NCBI RefSeq assembly: GCF_020687805.1
Contig: NZ_JAJEWQ010000001.1
Coordinates: 777,232-841,231, forward strand
DNA from: Planctobacterium marinum
Lineage (GTDB): Bacteria > Pseudomonadota > Gammaproteobacteria > Enterobacterales > Alteromonadaceae
DNA: 64,000 nt
Direction: 5' to 3'
The notes under the pieces were generated by a model. It did no database searches and was not told the origin of the DNA. It was given only the letters and a program-made list of their open reading frames with translations. Position numbers and translations under genes: made by a program. This document shows positions 46,903 to 55,630 of the stretch, piece after piece (the stretch's first letter is position 1; every line of letters starts with the position of its first letter).

Positions 46903-47937
46903 TTAACCGGCTGGAAAAATCACGCTGTGCTGCATATCAAAACGGATACCGATGGCGTCACCGGGTTTGTGATCATGATGCGCTGAGGCGTAGCAATGCA
47001 ATCGATGTTCCTGACAGCGCAATTCAAACAAGAACTGTGCACCTTTAAAATAGCGGCGAACCACAGTTGCTTTCATAGCGCTATTGTCATCGTGTACCAC
47101 ATCATCCGGCCGCACCAGAAGTTGCAGGGCAGCACCGGGTTCATATTCACCACCGGAGGGCATAGCGAAAGTGCCAAGGGGTGTTGCCACCTTCCCCTCA
47201 GCATTTAGCTGTGCAGGCAGATAGTCGCATATCCCCAAAAATCGGGCGATATCAGGCGAGTCCGGGCGATGATACACTTCATAGGGTGTCCCGGACTGAA
47301 CCAGGTGCCCCTTATTCAGTACCGCGATTTTGTCTGCCATAGTGAAGGCTTCGACGTGATCGTGAGTCACCAGCAGCGCGGTTATGTGTTCAGCTTTGAG
47401 GATCTGCCTGATTTGTGTGGCCAATGATTCTCGCAAATCCTTGTCCAGGCTTGAAAAAGGTTCGTCCAACAAGAGTAAATTCGGTTTAGGCGCCAGGGCC
47501 CGGGCTAAGGCTACTCGTTGTTGTTGTCCACCGGATAATTCGTGCACCATGGCGTTTTCTTTACCCACCAAATCCACCAGATCCAGTAACTCCTCCAGAC
47601 GGGCCTGTTGCTTGTCCTTGGTTAATTTCTGTAACCCGAAGGTGATATTCCGTGCCACATTCAGGTGTGGAAACAACGCAAGATCCTGAAACATCATACC
47701 AATTTGTCGCTGCTCGGGTGGCACCTGGCGGATGTCTGAACTGACTTCGTTGTCATTGATATGAATCCCTCCGGTGCTGATCGCTTTAAAGCCAGCAATC
47801 GCTTTTAAAATCGAGGTTTTACCTGATCCCGAACTCCCCAACAAACACCCAATATCTCCCGCATCGAGGTGCCAGCTAAATTGCTCAACAACCCGGTTGC
47901 TGCCATAACATATTTGTATATCTTGAAGTGTAAGCAT
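46903..47937 (-). CDS. fbpC: Ferric iron ABC transporter ATP-binding protein
   Basis: A 344-residue ATPase of the spermidine/iron (CUT1-type) branch. Walker A is GSSGSGKTSIL, the signature LSGGQQQRVALARAL, Walker B LLLLDEPFSSLD, and the H-loop VTHDHVEAF. A C-terminal TOBE-like domain (about 240-340) is present. It follows the permease by 2 bp and is the last gene of the fbpABC-like operon, which imports Fe3+ from the periplasm. Confidence 0.92.
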   Translation of the reverse strand: MLTLQDIQICYGSNRVVEQFSWHLDAGDIGCLLGSSGSGKTSILKAIAGFKAISTGGIHINDNEVSSDIRQVPPEQRQIGMMFQDLALFPHLNVARNITFGLQKLTKDKQQARLEELLDLVDLVGKENAMVHELSGGQQQRVALARALAPKPNLLLLDEPFSSLDKDLRESLATQIRQILKAEHITALLVTHDHVEAFTMADKIAVLNKGHLVQSGTPYEVYHRPDSPDIARFLGICDYLPAQLNAEGKVATPLGTFAMPSGGEYEPGAALQLLVRPDDVVHDDNSAMKATVVRRYFKGAQFLFELRCQEHRLHCYASAHHDHKPGDAIGIRFDMQHSVIFPAG

Positions 47938-47939
47938 GG

Positions 47940-49559
47940 TTAATTTGTGTTGATATTTTTTTGAATAAACCAGACAGGTAATAAACCTGCTAAGACAATA
48001 AACAGCGCTGGTAATGACGCATCGGTTAAGCGCTCATCTGAAGCCAGTTCATAGGTTTTTACTGCAAGCGTATCAAAGTTAAACGGCCTCAGAATCAGTG
48101 TGGCCGGTAACTCCTTTAACACATCTACGAATACCATCAGTATACCAACCAGTAGCGTGGGTTTCAGTATTGGAGCATGTATTCTGCGCAAAATCCCCCA
48201 CCCTGATTCAGCTAAAGTTTTGCCGGCTTCATCTAACGACGGCGACACCCTCGCCAGGCCACTTAATACGTGCTGATAGCCCACTGTCAGGTAACGGATC
48301 ACATAGGCGAATATCAGCGCAAACAGGGTACCGGATAACACCAGCCCGGGTTGAAAATCGAAAAGCTGCAGCGTTAATTTATTCAGCCACTGGTCAGTAT
48401 TACCCAAGGCAATCACCGCACCAACCGCAATGACAGCACCGGGGAAAGCGTAGCCCATGGTAGCCAGACCGATGGCGTTTTTTATCACTTTCGGTGGTGC
48501 AGCACGCTGAGCGTAGCCAAACAACAGCGCAATGGTCATAACGACAATAGCAGCTATCGCAGCCACTAAAAAACTATTCTTTAACAGGGTAAACAACGCT
48601 GCAAAGTCGGGGGATGTTTGCACGACCAACACCGACCAGGACACCAGTCGGATCACCGGGATCACAAACGCCAGCAGGAAAATACTCAACAAGCTTGCCA
48701 GCACGATGGATTGCCGTTGCCATGAAATCCTTCGCGGCTGATTGGGTGTCGTGTTACGCGTGTGATAAAACCGTTGTTTGCGCCTAACCCACTTTTCACC
48801 CCACAGCAAAAACAATACAAAACAGACTAAACCGGAAGACAATTGCGCCGCGACCAGCGGTTCATTCATCCCAAACCAGGTTCTGAAAATTCCGGTGGCC
48901 AGGGTAGACACACCGAGATATTCCACCGTTCCAAAGTCCGCAAAGGCTTCCATCATTGCCAGCAACATGCCGGCGCTAATAGCTGGCAACGCGAGCGGTA
49001 AAGCCACTTTGTAAAAATACTGTCTTTCGTTCAGCCCCTGACTGCGGGACACATCGAACAGGGATTGAGACTGCGACGAAAATGCCACGTAGGCTAAGCC
49101 GTAAACATAGGGGAAAAGCACAACCGAAATGGTAAAAATGGCCCCGGACATTGACTGAATATCCGGAAACCAGTAGTCACCGTAGCCCCAGCCGGTTGCC
49201 TCTCTGAGTAGTTCCTGAAACGGACCTGAAAAATCCAACAGGCCGGTATAGGTATACCCCATGATGTAAGGAGGAAAAGCCAGTGGCAGGAATAACAACC
49301 ACTTAAAATACCGGGAAAAAGCAAACTGATACTGGCTGACACACCAGGCACACCAGGTACCCAAAAACCCGCAAGTTATCCCCACGCCAAATGCCAGTAC
49401 CAGACTATTGACGATATAATCACCTAACACCGTCTCTGACAGATGTGACCAGAGTCCCCAATCTGGCCAGAGCCAGGCGCCAAATACGACACAGGAAGGC
49501 ACGGCGATGATCACCGCTGCAAACAACACCAGGGTGTTTAGACTGAACAATGAGTTCAT
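47940..49559 (-). CDS. fbpB: Ferric iron ABC transporter permease
   Basis: A 539-residue permease with about twelve helices, a fusion of two binding-protein-dependent permease units as in FbpB. EAA-like loops are seen as LNERQYFYKVALPLALPAIS and LAESGWGILRRIHAPILKP (shown in parts: QYFYKVALPLALPA; GWGILRRIHAPIL). The ATG at 49559 lies right behind a 7-bp hairpin (49566-49586). It sits between fbpA and fbpC with short spacing, in one operon. Confidence 0.93.
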   Translation of the reverse strand: MNSLFSLNTLVLFAAVIIAVPSCVVFGAWLWPDWGLWSHLSETVLGDYIVNSLVLAFGVGITCGFLGTWCAWCVSQYQFAFSRYFKWLLFLPLAFPPYIMGYTYTGLLDFSGPFQELLREATGWGYGDYWFPDIQSMSGAIFTISVVLFPYVYGLAYVAFSSQSQSLFDVSRSQGLNERQYFYKVALPLALPAISAGMLLAMMEAFADFGTVEYLGVSTLATGIFRTWFGMNEPLVAAQLSSGLVCFVLFLLWGEKWVRRKQRFYHTRNTTPNQPRRISWQRQSIVLASLLSIFLLAFVIPVIRLVSWSVLVVQTSPDFAALFTLLKNSFLVAAIAAIVVMTIALLFGYAQRAAPPKVIKNAIGLATMGYAFPGAVIAVGAVIALGNTDQWLNKLTLQLFDFQPGLVLSGTLFALIFAYVIRYLTVGYQHVLSGLARVSPSLDEAGKTLAESGWGILRRIHAPILKPTLLVGILMVFVDVLKELPATLILRPFNFDTLAVKTYELASDERLTDASLPALFIVLAGLLPVWFIQKNINTN

Positions 49560-49565
49560 GGAGAG

Positions 49566-49586
49566 CGACCCGCGAGTAACGGGTCG
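49566..49586 (-). other. Intergenic hairpin between fbpA and fbpB
   Basis: CGACCCG (49566-49572) pairs with CGGGTCG (49580-49586) across 7 bases, within the 41-bp spacer and 6 bp before the fbpB ATG. Such structures after binding-protein genes often protect the upstream mRNA and raise binding-protein output over permease. Confidence 0.45.
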
Positions 49587-49600
49587 GGTAACTGCCTTTT

Positions 49601-50614
49601 CTATTTCCAGCCCGCCTTATCCATTATCTTAATGGCGCTGGCATTGAGTTCACCGACTTGTTGTAGCGGAACATCCTCAGCTTTAAAATCACCGAATGTT
49701 TTTAACAACGCGCTGGTTTCTACGCCAGCCACCACCGGGTATTCATGGTTATTTTCCGCATACCATTGTTGGCTGGAGTCACTGGCTAAAAATTCCATTA
49801 AACGCAATGCGGCAGCACTGTTTGGTGCATGTTTAAGTAACGCAGCACCGGAAATGTTGACATGAGTGCCTGTGCCCTGTTGATCTGGCCAGTGTACTTT
49901 TAACTGGCTGGCAATCTTCTGGTTTTCCGTATCAGTATCTGCCAACATGCCTGCCAGATAATAGGTATTAGCTATCGCGATATCACATTGACCGGCAACA
50001 ACGGCTTTGATCTGATCTCTGTCTCCCCCTTTAGGAGTACGTGCAAAGTTCTTCACAAAACCGTTTGCCCAATTTTGCACTTTTTCTTCGCCAAACTTGG
50101 TAATCATGGCGGCCACCATGGATTGGTTATAAATATTGTTCGAGGAACGAATACAAATACGGCCTTTCCATTTCGCGTCGGCCAGTTCTAATATCGACCC
50201 TAATTCACCGGTTTTGACTCTGTCAGGATGATACATAACCGGGCGGGCGCGCATAGTCAAAGCAAACCAATAACCGTCTTCATCTCTGAGGTTAGCGGCA
50301 ATTTTACTTTGTAATAATTCGGAGTCAACGGCCGACAACAGGTTCATTTCTTTAGCACGCTGTAACCGCCCCACATCCGTGGTTAAGATTAAATCCGCGG
50401 GGCTGAATTGACCTTCAGATGCAATTCTTGAAATCAAGGCATCCGCTTTACCGGTGATCAGGTTAACTTTGACTTTTTGTGCTGTTTCAAACTCTTCCAG
50501 CAAAGGTTTGATAAGTTCCTCTTTGCGCGCAGAGTAAACATTGACTTCCTGTGCGTTGCTCAAAGGCGTAAAGCTGCTTATCAACAGCGACGTTGCAAGT
50601 AGTAGTTTTTTCAT
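49601..50614 (-). CDS. fbpA: Ferric iron-binding periplasmic protein
   Basis: A 337-residue periplasmic binding protein with a signal peptide ending SNA-Q. The family start VNVYSARKEELIKPL is present. The adjacent tyrosines of IANTYYLAGM are the iron ligands of FbpA/FutA, and LKHAPNSAAALRLMEFLAS matches the C-terminal lobe. It delivers Fe3+ to the FbpB-FbpC importer encoded next. Upstream lies a perfect Fur-box palindrome over its promoter, so it should be induced by iron limitation. Confidence 0.94.
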   Translation of the reverse strand: MKKLLLATSLLISSFTPLSNAQEVNVYSARKEELIKPLLEEFETAQKVKVNLITGKADALISRIASEGQFSPADLILTTDVGRLQRAKEMNLLSAVDSELLQSKIAANLRDEDGYWFALTMRARPVMYHPDRVKTGELGSILELADAKWKGRICIRSSNNIYNQSMVAAMITKFGEEKVQNWANGFVKNFARTPKGGDRDQIKAVVAGQCDIAIANTYYLAGMLADTDTENQKIASQLKVHWPDQQGTGTHVNISGAALLKHAPNSAAALRLMEFLASDSSQQWYAENNHEYPVVAGVETSALLKTFGDFKAEDVPLQQVGELNASAIKIMDKAGWK

Positions 50615-50646
50615 AAATTAATGTCGATAAGTTATCGGTGAAGCGG

Positions 50647-50675
50647 ATACTATTTCAATTGAGAATTATTCTCAA
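50647..50675 (-). promoter_or_regulatory. Promoter of the fbpABC operon
   Basis: On the minus strand TTGAGA (50675-50670), 17 bp, then TAGTAT (50652-50647), 33 bp before the fbpA ATG. The -35 hexamer lies inside the Fur palindrome. Confidence 0.6.
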
Positions 50676-50676
50676 T
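50658..50676. promoter_or_regulatory. Fur box
   Basis: ATTGAGAATTATTCTCAAT (50658-50676) is a perfect 19-bp palindrome containing TGAGAAT-T-ATTCTCA, the 7-1-7 form of the Fur site. Bound Fur-Fe2+ would cover the -35 element and repress fbpABC. Confidence 0.85.
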
Positions 50677-50758
50677 ATTGGCCTGTAAATTCTCTTGCCA
50701 TATTAACACTCTGTTACAAACATAGCTGTAAAATATTCCGTTGCGAAAAACCCGTCTC

Positions 50759-52417
50759 TTATTGATGCGGCACAAGGCTGAAAGTGGCGACCGCTTTAGT
50801 ACCTTGTTCCAGGTACACAAAGCTATCCGTCAACTCTTTAACCAAAGCAATTCCCCGACCAAAACACTGTTCCGAATCTGCATCAGAAACCCAGGTATCG
50901 AAATCAAACCCCTCGCCGCTCTCTTTAATGGTAAATACCAATTGCGCCGCGTCGGCATCGTAAGTCACATTGAGGCGGATCCAGCCTTGTTGCAAATTGG
51001 CAATGCGTGTTTCCCGTTGAGCAAAATATGCCATAAACCCCTCGGCAGAGTCTTTTAACTGTGAATCCAGTTTCAAAATTCCGTGCTCCAGAGCATTGTT
51101 ATATAACTCGCTGAGCACCGTGAAGATATTGGATCGCAATCCATAAAACGCAGCATGTCCTGAAATTAAATCGATTATTTCCCCCACCGGATTCGCTGAC
51201 CCAAAATTCTGGTGGGTTACTTCGATGCTTAACCGGAATGACGCGGAAGGCAAGGCAGCAATTTGCTTTTTTAATCCGAGCGGTTGAGCCGCATAAATAA
51301 ACATGCTGATGTCATCGTCCTGCTCACCGTCAGCACGAAACTGCTCGACCTTTTGCATCAATTGCGAGGTGTTGATTTCATCCATATCAGAAATCCACGC
51401 CTCCAGCCCTTCCTCAGTGAGCATTTCCCCTGCCTCATTACACAACTCGATCACGCCATCCGTATAACCCAGAAGACGATCACCCAGGTCAGCTTCGTAA
51501 TGTTCTGTATCACTTTCAAATTCATCCGGCTCCAAAATCCCCAGTGCCATATGAGCCGATTCGAAGCGCTTTTTAATGTTACCGTTTATATCAAACAGGA
51601 TCAGGTGCGGCAGGCCGCCATTCCAGATGTCCAGGGTACATCCGTCTTCCCCGATTTCTATGATAGCAGCGGCAAAAAACATACCATCAGGTAAAAAATC
51701 CAACAGTGTCTTGTTCAGGGTTTCTGCCATTTCCGCAACCGGAATGCCCTTTTCTGACATAGTTTGAAATGCTCTGGAAACCGGAATGGCCCCAATGGCA
51801 GAGGCCAGTCCATGCCCGGTAAAATCACCCAGCAACACATACAGTCCGGCCCCCGGAGAGCGTTCTATTAACAACATATCGCCGTTAAAATTACTGGCGG
51901 GTGCTAACTGGCTATCAAGAAATTTTGCGAGGCTGCGGTTTATTGTCAGCACATTTGAAAAAATGTGCTCTACGATGGCGTGTTCCTGCTCAATATGTTG
52001 TTGATGGAACAATAACTCACGATTTTGCTGATAGGCGCGTTTACTCAGCATTCTGGTGCGGGCATGTGCTTTTAATTTTGCGGCCAGGATGGTTTTATTA
52101 AATGGTTTCCCCACAAAGTCATCGCCGCCCACCGAGAGACATTGCACCAGGTTTTCTTCATCATCCATAGCGGTAATAAAGATTATTGGCAGGTAGGTAT
52201 CACGCTGCAGCGCTTTGAGTTTAGGCGCAACATCGTGGCCACTCATACCGGGCATAACCACATCCAGCAAGACAATGTCCGGTACCAGCTTTTCGGCCAG
52301 ACGCAACCCCTCCTCACCGGATTCGGCCTCATGGCAATCCGTAAAGCCGTTTTCCTGCAGCAGGTGCACCAGCAGGAAACGATTTACCGGTTCATCATCA
52401 ACAATTAAAATCCGCAT
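50759..52417 (-). CDS. Response regulator with PP2C (SpoIIE) phosphatase and ATPase domains
   Basis: A 552-residue HsbR-like switch. The receiver (1-125) has phospho-Asp52 in IVLLDVVMPGMSG. The PP2C domain (about 175-375) has the metal Asp in LLGDFTGHGLAS and the closing DGEQDDDISMF. The C-terminal part (400-550) is a GHKL anti-sigma kinase fold with N-box ELYNNALEHG. Such proteins dephosphorylate and phosphorylate a STAS antagonist. The STAS gene lies immediately upstream (20 bp), completing a partner-switching module. Confidence 0.92.
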   Translation of the reverse strand: MRILIVDDEPVNRFLLVHLLQENGFTDCHEAESGEEGLRLAEKLVPDIVLLDVVMPGMSGHDVAPKLKALQRDTYLPIIFITAMDDEENLVQCLSVGGDDFVGKPFNKTILAAKLKAHARTRMLSKRAYQQNRELLFHQQHIEQEHAIVEHIFSNVLTINRSLAKFLDSQLAPASNFNGDMLLIERSPGAGLYVLLGDFTGHGLASAIGAIPVSRAFQTMSEKGIPVAEMAETLNKTLLDFLPDGMFFAAAIIEIGEDGCTLDIWNGGLPHLILFDINGNIKKRFESAHMALGILEPDEFESDTEHYEADLGDRLLGYTDGVIELCNEAGEMLTEEGLEAWISDMDEINTSQLMQKVEQFRADGEQDDDISMFIYAAQPLGLKKQIAALPSASFRLSIEVTHQNFGSANPVGEIIDLISGHAAFYGLRSNIFTVLSELYNNALEHGILKLDSQLKDSAEGFMAYFAQRETRIANLQQGWIRLNVTYDADAAQLVFTIKESGEGFDFDTWVSDADSEQCFGRGIALVKELTDSFVYLEQGTKAVATFSLVPHQ

Positions 52418-52437
52418 TTAGCTAAAGGGCTGACGCG

Positions 52438-52743
52438 TTATTTGATGGTGAACTTTTTATCAAATCGGGAGATTTGCAGGATTTTGGCAACTGCCGGTCT
52501 GCTGTTAACTATCTGAAAATCAGAAACCTGTTCTTTTAATGACTTTTGCATATTGAGCAACATACCTAACGCAGAGCTGTCCATATACTCGGTGTGGCCT
52601 AAATCAACAATAACCGTTGAGACAGACTCAATATCCTCTGCATAGGCGTCTCTGAATTCCTGTACTTTTGAAAAATCAAACTTGTCATCCAGGATGATGG
52701 TCAATGTTTTACCGTCACCGGAAAGTTCTCTTTCTACACTCAT
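52438..52743 (-). CDS. STAS-domain anti-sigma factor antagonist
   Basis: A 101-residue single STAS domain (SpoIIAA/HsbA type). The regulatory phosphoserine is Ser56 in EYMDSSALGML. Unphosphorylated, it would bind an anti-sigma factor or another target; the adjacent REC-PP2C-ATPase protein is its likely kinase/phosphatase. The ATG at 52743 is close to a GAG-type ribosome site. First gene of the two-gene unit. Confidence 0.92.
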   Translation of the reverse strand: MSVERELSGDGKTLTIILDDKFDFSKVQEFRDAYAEDIESVSTVIVDLGHTEYMDSSALGMLLNMQKSLKEQVSDFQIVNSRPAVAKILQISRFDKKFTIK

Positions 52744-52950
52744 GAAAATACTCCGTAGTTATACTTTGGTCGAATAGTTTGTTTACAAATGTCGTTTAAG
52801 CTATTTGCTCAGGAGGTCATCACCTTTTCGCGAAAAATATGCGACAAAGAGCAAACGCCACAGGATTGAATTAACAAAAACCTAAATTAACCATATAAAC
52901 AATAAATATTTTTGACTAAAATCAAAAATAAACAGTTAACGAATCTAATC

Positions 52951-53271
52951 ATGGCAGAAAACCCTTTAGTTTACAGTACCGACTTTGGTCGAATACCGAA
53001 GAAAGAACAGAGCAAGTCGACACCTACAGGCGATGGTGTGGTGCGTATACGACGCGAAACAAAAGGCCGTAAAGGAAAAGGAGTCACTACGGTTTCGGGA
53101 TTGCTGTTAGACGATACCGCCCTGAAAGCCATTGCAAAAGAACTAAAAAAGCTTTGTGGAACCGGCGGTGCTGTCAAGGATCAGGTTATCGAGATCCAGG
53201 GCGATAACCGGGATAAAATCAAAACCTTTTTGGAAGCAAAGAATTACACCGTCAAACTGGCCGGTGGCTAA
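52951..53271 (+). CDS. yciH: SUI1/eIF1-family protein YciH
   Basis: A 106-residue SUI1-domain protein related to eukaryotic eIF1, thought to bind the ribosome and affect initiation fidelity or stress translation. Family blocks are RIRRETKGRKGKGVTTVSGL (parts RIRRETKGRKGKG and TTVSGL) and LKKLCGTGGAVKDQVIEIQGD (parts LKKLCGTGGAVK and IEIQGD). I choose ATG 52951, matching YciH length; an in-frame TTG at 52912 adds 13 poorly supported residues. No strong Shine-Dalgarno is seen, which may be functional for an initiation factor. Confidence 0.9.
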   Translation: MAENPLVYSTDFGRIPKKEQSKSTPTGDGVVRIRRETKGRKGKGVTTVSGLLLDDTALKAIAKELKKLCGTGGAVKDQVIEIQGDNRDKIKTFLEAKNYTVKLAGG

Positions 53272-53324
53272 ATAAACAAGAGTATCTCATACAAAGACTA
53301 CAAATATCAGACCTTAATATCCTG

Positions 53325-54089
53325 TTGATAGAGCCGTCTGACACCCAAAGAAAAATCATAACTTCACTATTGATCAAAGAGAATGTCGCTGAAATTGACG
53401 CGGTATCTGATGTGTCCGGCGCAAAAAATGCGCTCAAATCTCACGGAGCGGATCTGGTTGTCAGTGCAATGTACTTTGCTGATGGCACCGCAATTGATGT
53501 GTTGAAATACATCAAAGAATCTTCAGAATTGGCGTCGATTCCCTTTATGTTGGTGTCCAGCGAAACCAAAACCTCTAAATTGGAAGAATACAAGCAGGCG
53601 GGTATCTCAGCGATTTTACCCAAGCCATTTAAACCCGTGCATTTGACGAAAGCCTTAAATGCTTCGTTGGATTTGATCAACGAAGATGAAATCGAACTGG
53701 AGTATTTTGATATTACCCAAATCAGAGTGTTACTGGTGGACGACAGTATGCTGGCCCGCGGTCACATTCGTCGTACACTGGAAAAAATGGGGGCTAAAAA
53801 CTTTATTGAGGCCGAAAATGGCGCCATGGCACTGACCTATCTGAAAGACAATGAATTTGACATTGTTGTTACCGATTACAATATGCCGGAAATGGACGGC
53901 CGTGAATTATCGGAATTTATTCGCTTCAATCCGGAAACAGCGCATATTCCGATTATTATGGTTACCTCAGAAAGTGCTGACAGTTTGCATATGTCAAACA
54001 TTCAGCAAACGGGCGTAAACGCCTTGTGTGACAAGCCTTTTGAGCCCAGCATGGTGAAAAAGATGCTGGTATCCTTGCTCACGGAATAG
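53325..54089 (+). CDS. Double-receiver protein, first receiver inactive
   Basis: About 254 residues with two receiver domains. In the first (1-120) the phospho-acceptor position reads VVSAMYFADG, so Asp is replaced by Ala48, and the acid pair is EP; the conserved Lys of PKPFK remains. The second (about 132-250) is intact: LLVDDSM, Asp in IVVTDYNMPEMDG, Lys in DKPFEP. No output domain is attached, so it probably works as a phosphate sink or adaptor. The start is uncertain: the listed TTG 53325 clips the first beta strand, whose residues (LNIL) continue upstream without ATG or GTG. Confidence 0.8.
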   Translation: MIEPSDTQRKIITSLLIKENVAEIDAVSDVSGAKNALKSHGADLVVSAMYFADGTAIDVLKYIKESSELASIPFMLVSSETKTSKLEEYKQAGISAILPKPFKPVHLTKALNASLDLINEDEIELEYFDITQIRVLLVDDSMLARGHIRRTLEKMGAKNFIEAENGAMALTYLKDNEFDIVVTDYNMPEMDGRELSEFIRFNPETAHIPIIMVTSESADSLHMSNIQQTGVNALCDKPFEPSMVKKMLVSLLTE

Positions 54090-54128
54090 AGAAATATCAT
54101 TGATTGCTGAGTTATAACCATTAGTTTG

Positions 54129-54157
54129 TTGACTTTTAATGGCTGTAGTTTTACTTT
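54129..54157 (+). promoter_or_regulatory. Possible promoter of pheLA
   Basis: TTGACT (54129-54134), a 17-bp spacer and TACTTT (54152-54157). It is close to the leader ATG (8 bp from the -10 end), which would leave almost no leader mRNA before pheL, so the true start may use another element a little upstream. Confidence 0.4.
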
Positions 54158-54164
54158 CAGAACC

Positions 54165-54209
54165 ATGAATACAAAAAACGCACTCTTTTTCTTTTTTACC
54201 TCATCCTGA
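54165..54209 (+). CDS. pheL: Phenylalanine-rich leader peptide of pheA
   Basis: A 14-codon frame (MNTKNALFFFFTSS) with four consecutive Phe codons, placed upstream of pheA and followed by alternative RNA hairpins. This is the classical attenuation leader: when charged Phe-tRNA is scarce the ribosome stalls on the UUU/UUC run and the antiterminator forms. Confidence 0.88.
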   Translation: MNTKNALFFFFTSS

Positions 54210-54212
54210 ATC

Positions 54213-54270
54213 GGGAGGCTTGTGCGTGAGTACGAAATATTAAAACCTCCCACCCGGGAGGTTTTTTTTT
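54213..54270 (+). promoter_or_regulatory. pheA attenuator with mutually exclusive hairpins
   Basis: The terminator stem is AAAACCTCCC (54242-54251) with GGGAGGTTTT (54256-54265) and a T-run to 54270. An upstream GGGAGG (54213-54218) can instead pair with CCTCCC (54246-54251), forming the antiterminator. The leader peptide stop (54209) lies just before it, the expected geometry. Confidence 0.85.
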
Positions 54271-54302
54271 GCTTTTACAGAGAATAACACCAGGAAAATA
54301 CC

Positions 54303-55475
54303 ATGGACTTGCAGACACTGCGCACCCAGATCACTGAAACCGATGAGCAATTGCTCAAACTGCTGGCCAAACGTCAGGAACTTACCAAAGCGGTGGCAGA
54401 AGATAAAATTCGCCATCACAAAAATGTACGCGATGTACAACGAGAAGAATCTCTGCTCATTGAACTTGTTAAAAAAGGGCAGCAATGTGGCCTGGCACCG
54501 CAGTATGTAAAATCCCTGTTTCACCTGATTATTGAAGATTCAGTACTAAACCAACAGGCACTGCTCACACAGCACGCCAATCCGGACAAGCAAAACAGTG
54601 TTAACCGGGTAGCGTTTTTGGGAGACAAAGGAGCCTACAGTTATCTGGCCACACACAAGTATTTTGCGCGTCGCCCCGGTGTGTTACAGGAAATTGGTTG
54701 CCAAAGCTTCGCAGAGATATTCGAACACGTCGAACGCGGTACTGCCGATTTCGCGGTTTTGCCCATCGAAAATACCTCATCTGGCAGTATTAACGAAGTG
54801 TACGACCAACTGCAACACAGTGATATTGCCATCGTGGGAGAGCTTACCTTCCCGATCCGACACGCCATCCTCACCAAGGATGAAAAAGACTTAAGCAACA
54901 TCAAAATGCTGTACGGTCATCCTCAGGTTTTTCAGCAATGCAGCCAGTTTCTCAACACCCTGGGTAATGTGCAACGTCAGGTATGCGACAGTACTTATCA
55001 TGCACTTAAGAAAGTAAAAGAATCAGAGCGTTTTGATATTGCGGCTATAGGCAGTGCTGAAGGTGGCGCGCTTTATGACCTGCACCCGATCCAAAGCAAT
55101 ATCGCCAATCAACAGGAAAACCACAGCCGCTTTATTGTTATCGCCAAAGAGCCCTGTGTCGTACCTCTGCAGATTCCGGCAAAAACAACATTTGTTATGT
55201 CTACAGTTCAAAAACCCGGCGCCTTGGTTGAAGCATTGGTCGTACTCAAAGACAACAATATTAATATGACTAAATTGGAATCTCGCCCCATCACAGGTAA
55301 TCCATGGGAAGAGATGTTCTACATCGATGTCGAAGGCAATATTCAGGATGGACCGGTAGAGAAAACCATTGAAGAACTCACCAATATAACCCGAAACCTC
55401 AAGGTGTTGGGCTGCTATCCCAGTGAAGATATTGATCACACCAAAGTTCCCATGGTGAAGGCCATATCTCAATAA
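54303..55475 (+). CDS. pheA: Bifunctional chorismate mutase/prephenate dehydratase
   Basis: A 390-residue enzyme of phenylalanine synthesis. The chorismate mutase domain (1-90) starts LRTQITETDEQLLKLLAKRQELT (parts LRTQITETDEQLL, LAKRQELT). The prephenate dehydratase domain (about 100-285) has GDKGAYSYLA and the substrate motif ENTSSGSINEVYD. A C-terminal ACT domain (about 300-375; KPGALVEAL, ESRP) gives Phe feedback. ATG 54303 has AGGA 8 bases upstream. It is controlled by the pheL attenuator and ends at a strong terminator. Confidence 0.97.
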   Translation: MDLQTLRTQITETDEQLLKLLAKRQELTKAVAEDKIRHHKNVRDVQREESLLIELVKKGQQCGLAPQYVKSLFHLIIEDSVLNQQALLTQHANPDKQNSVNRVAFLGDKGAYSYLATHKYFARRPGVLQEIGCQSFAEIFEHVERGTADFAVLPIENTSSGSINEVYDQLQHSDIAIVGELTFPIRHAILTKDEKDLSNIKMLYGHPQVFQQCSQFLNTLGNVQRQVCDSTYHALKKVKESERFDIAAIGSAEGGALYDLHPIQSNIANQQENHSRFIVIAKEPCVVPLQIPAKTTFVMSTVQKPGALVEALVVLKDNNINMTKLESRPITGNPWEEMFYIDVEGNIQDGPVEKTIEELTNITRNLKVLGCYPSEDIDHTKVPMVKAISQ

Positions 55476-55491
55476 ATTAGCCCATCGCCCG

Positions 55492-55517
55492 AAGCGCTCC
55501 TGAGAGCGCTTTTTTTT
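55492..55517 (+). terminator. Terminator of pheA
   Basis: AAGCGCTC (55492-55499) pairs with GAGCGCTT (55504-55511) over a 4-base loop, followed by TTTTTT to 55517. Confidence 0.92.
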
Positions 55518-55630
55518 GACTAAAAATCATGGACTTAGCCTGAACATCTGAAAATTATCACAAAACAGACTTGCCGAAACTCTGACTTTCAATCATAGTG
55601 ATATCACTTTGATATCATTTTAGGTGATTT

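Noticed and set aside
46786..46986. 66-codon plus-strand frame overlapping the fbpC end
   Set aside because: No Shine-Dalgarno and it runs antisense into a conserved gene; no family resemblance.
46903..47937. ABC ATPase serving the GAF/M50/HlyD apparatus
   Set aside because: It is coupled to the iron permease and binding protein under a Fur box and lies about 17 kb away from the apparatus genes.
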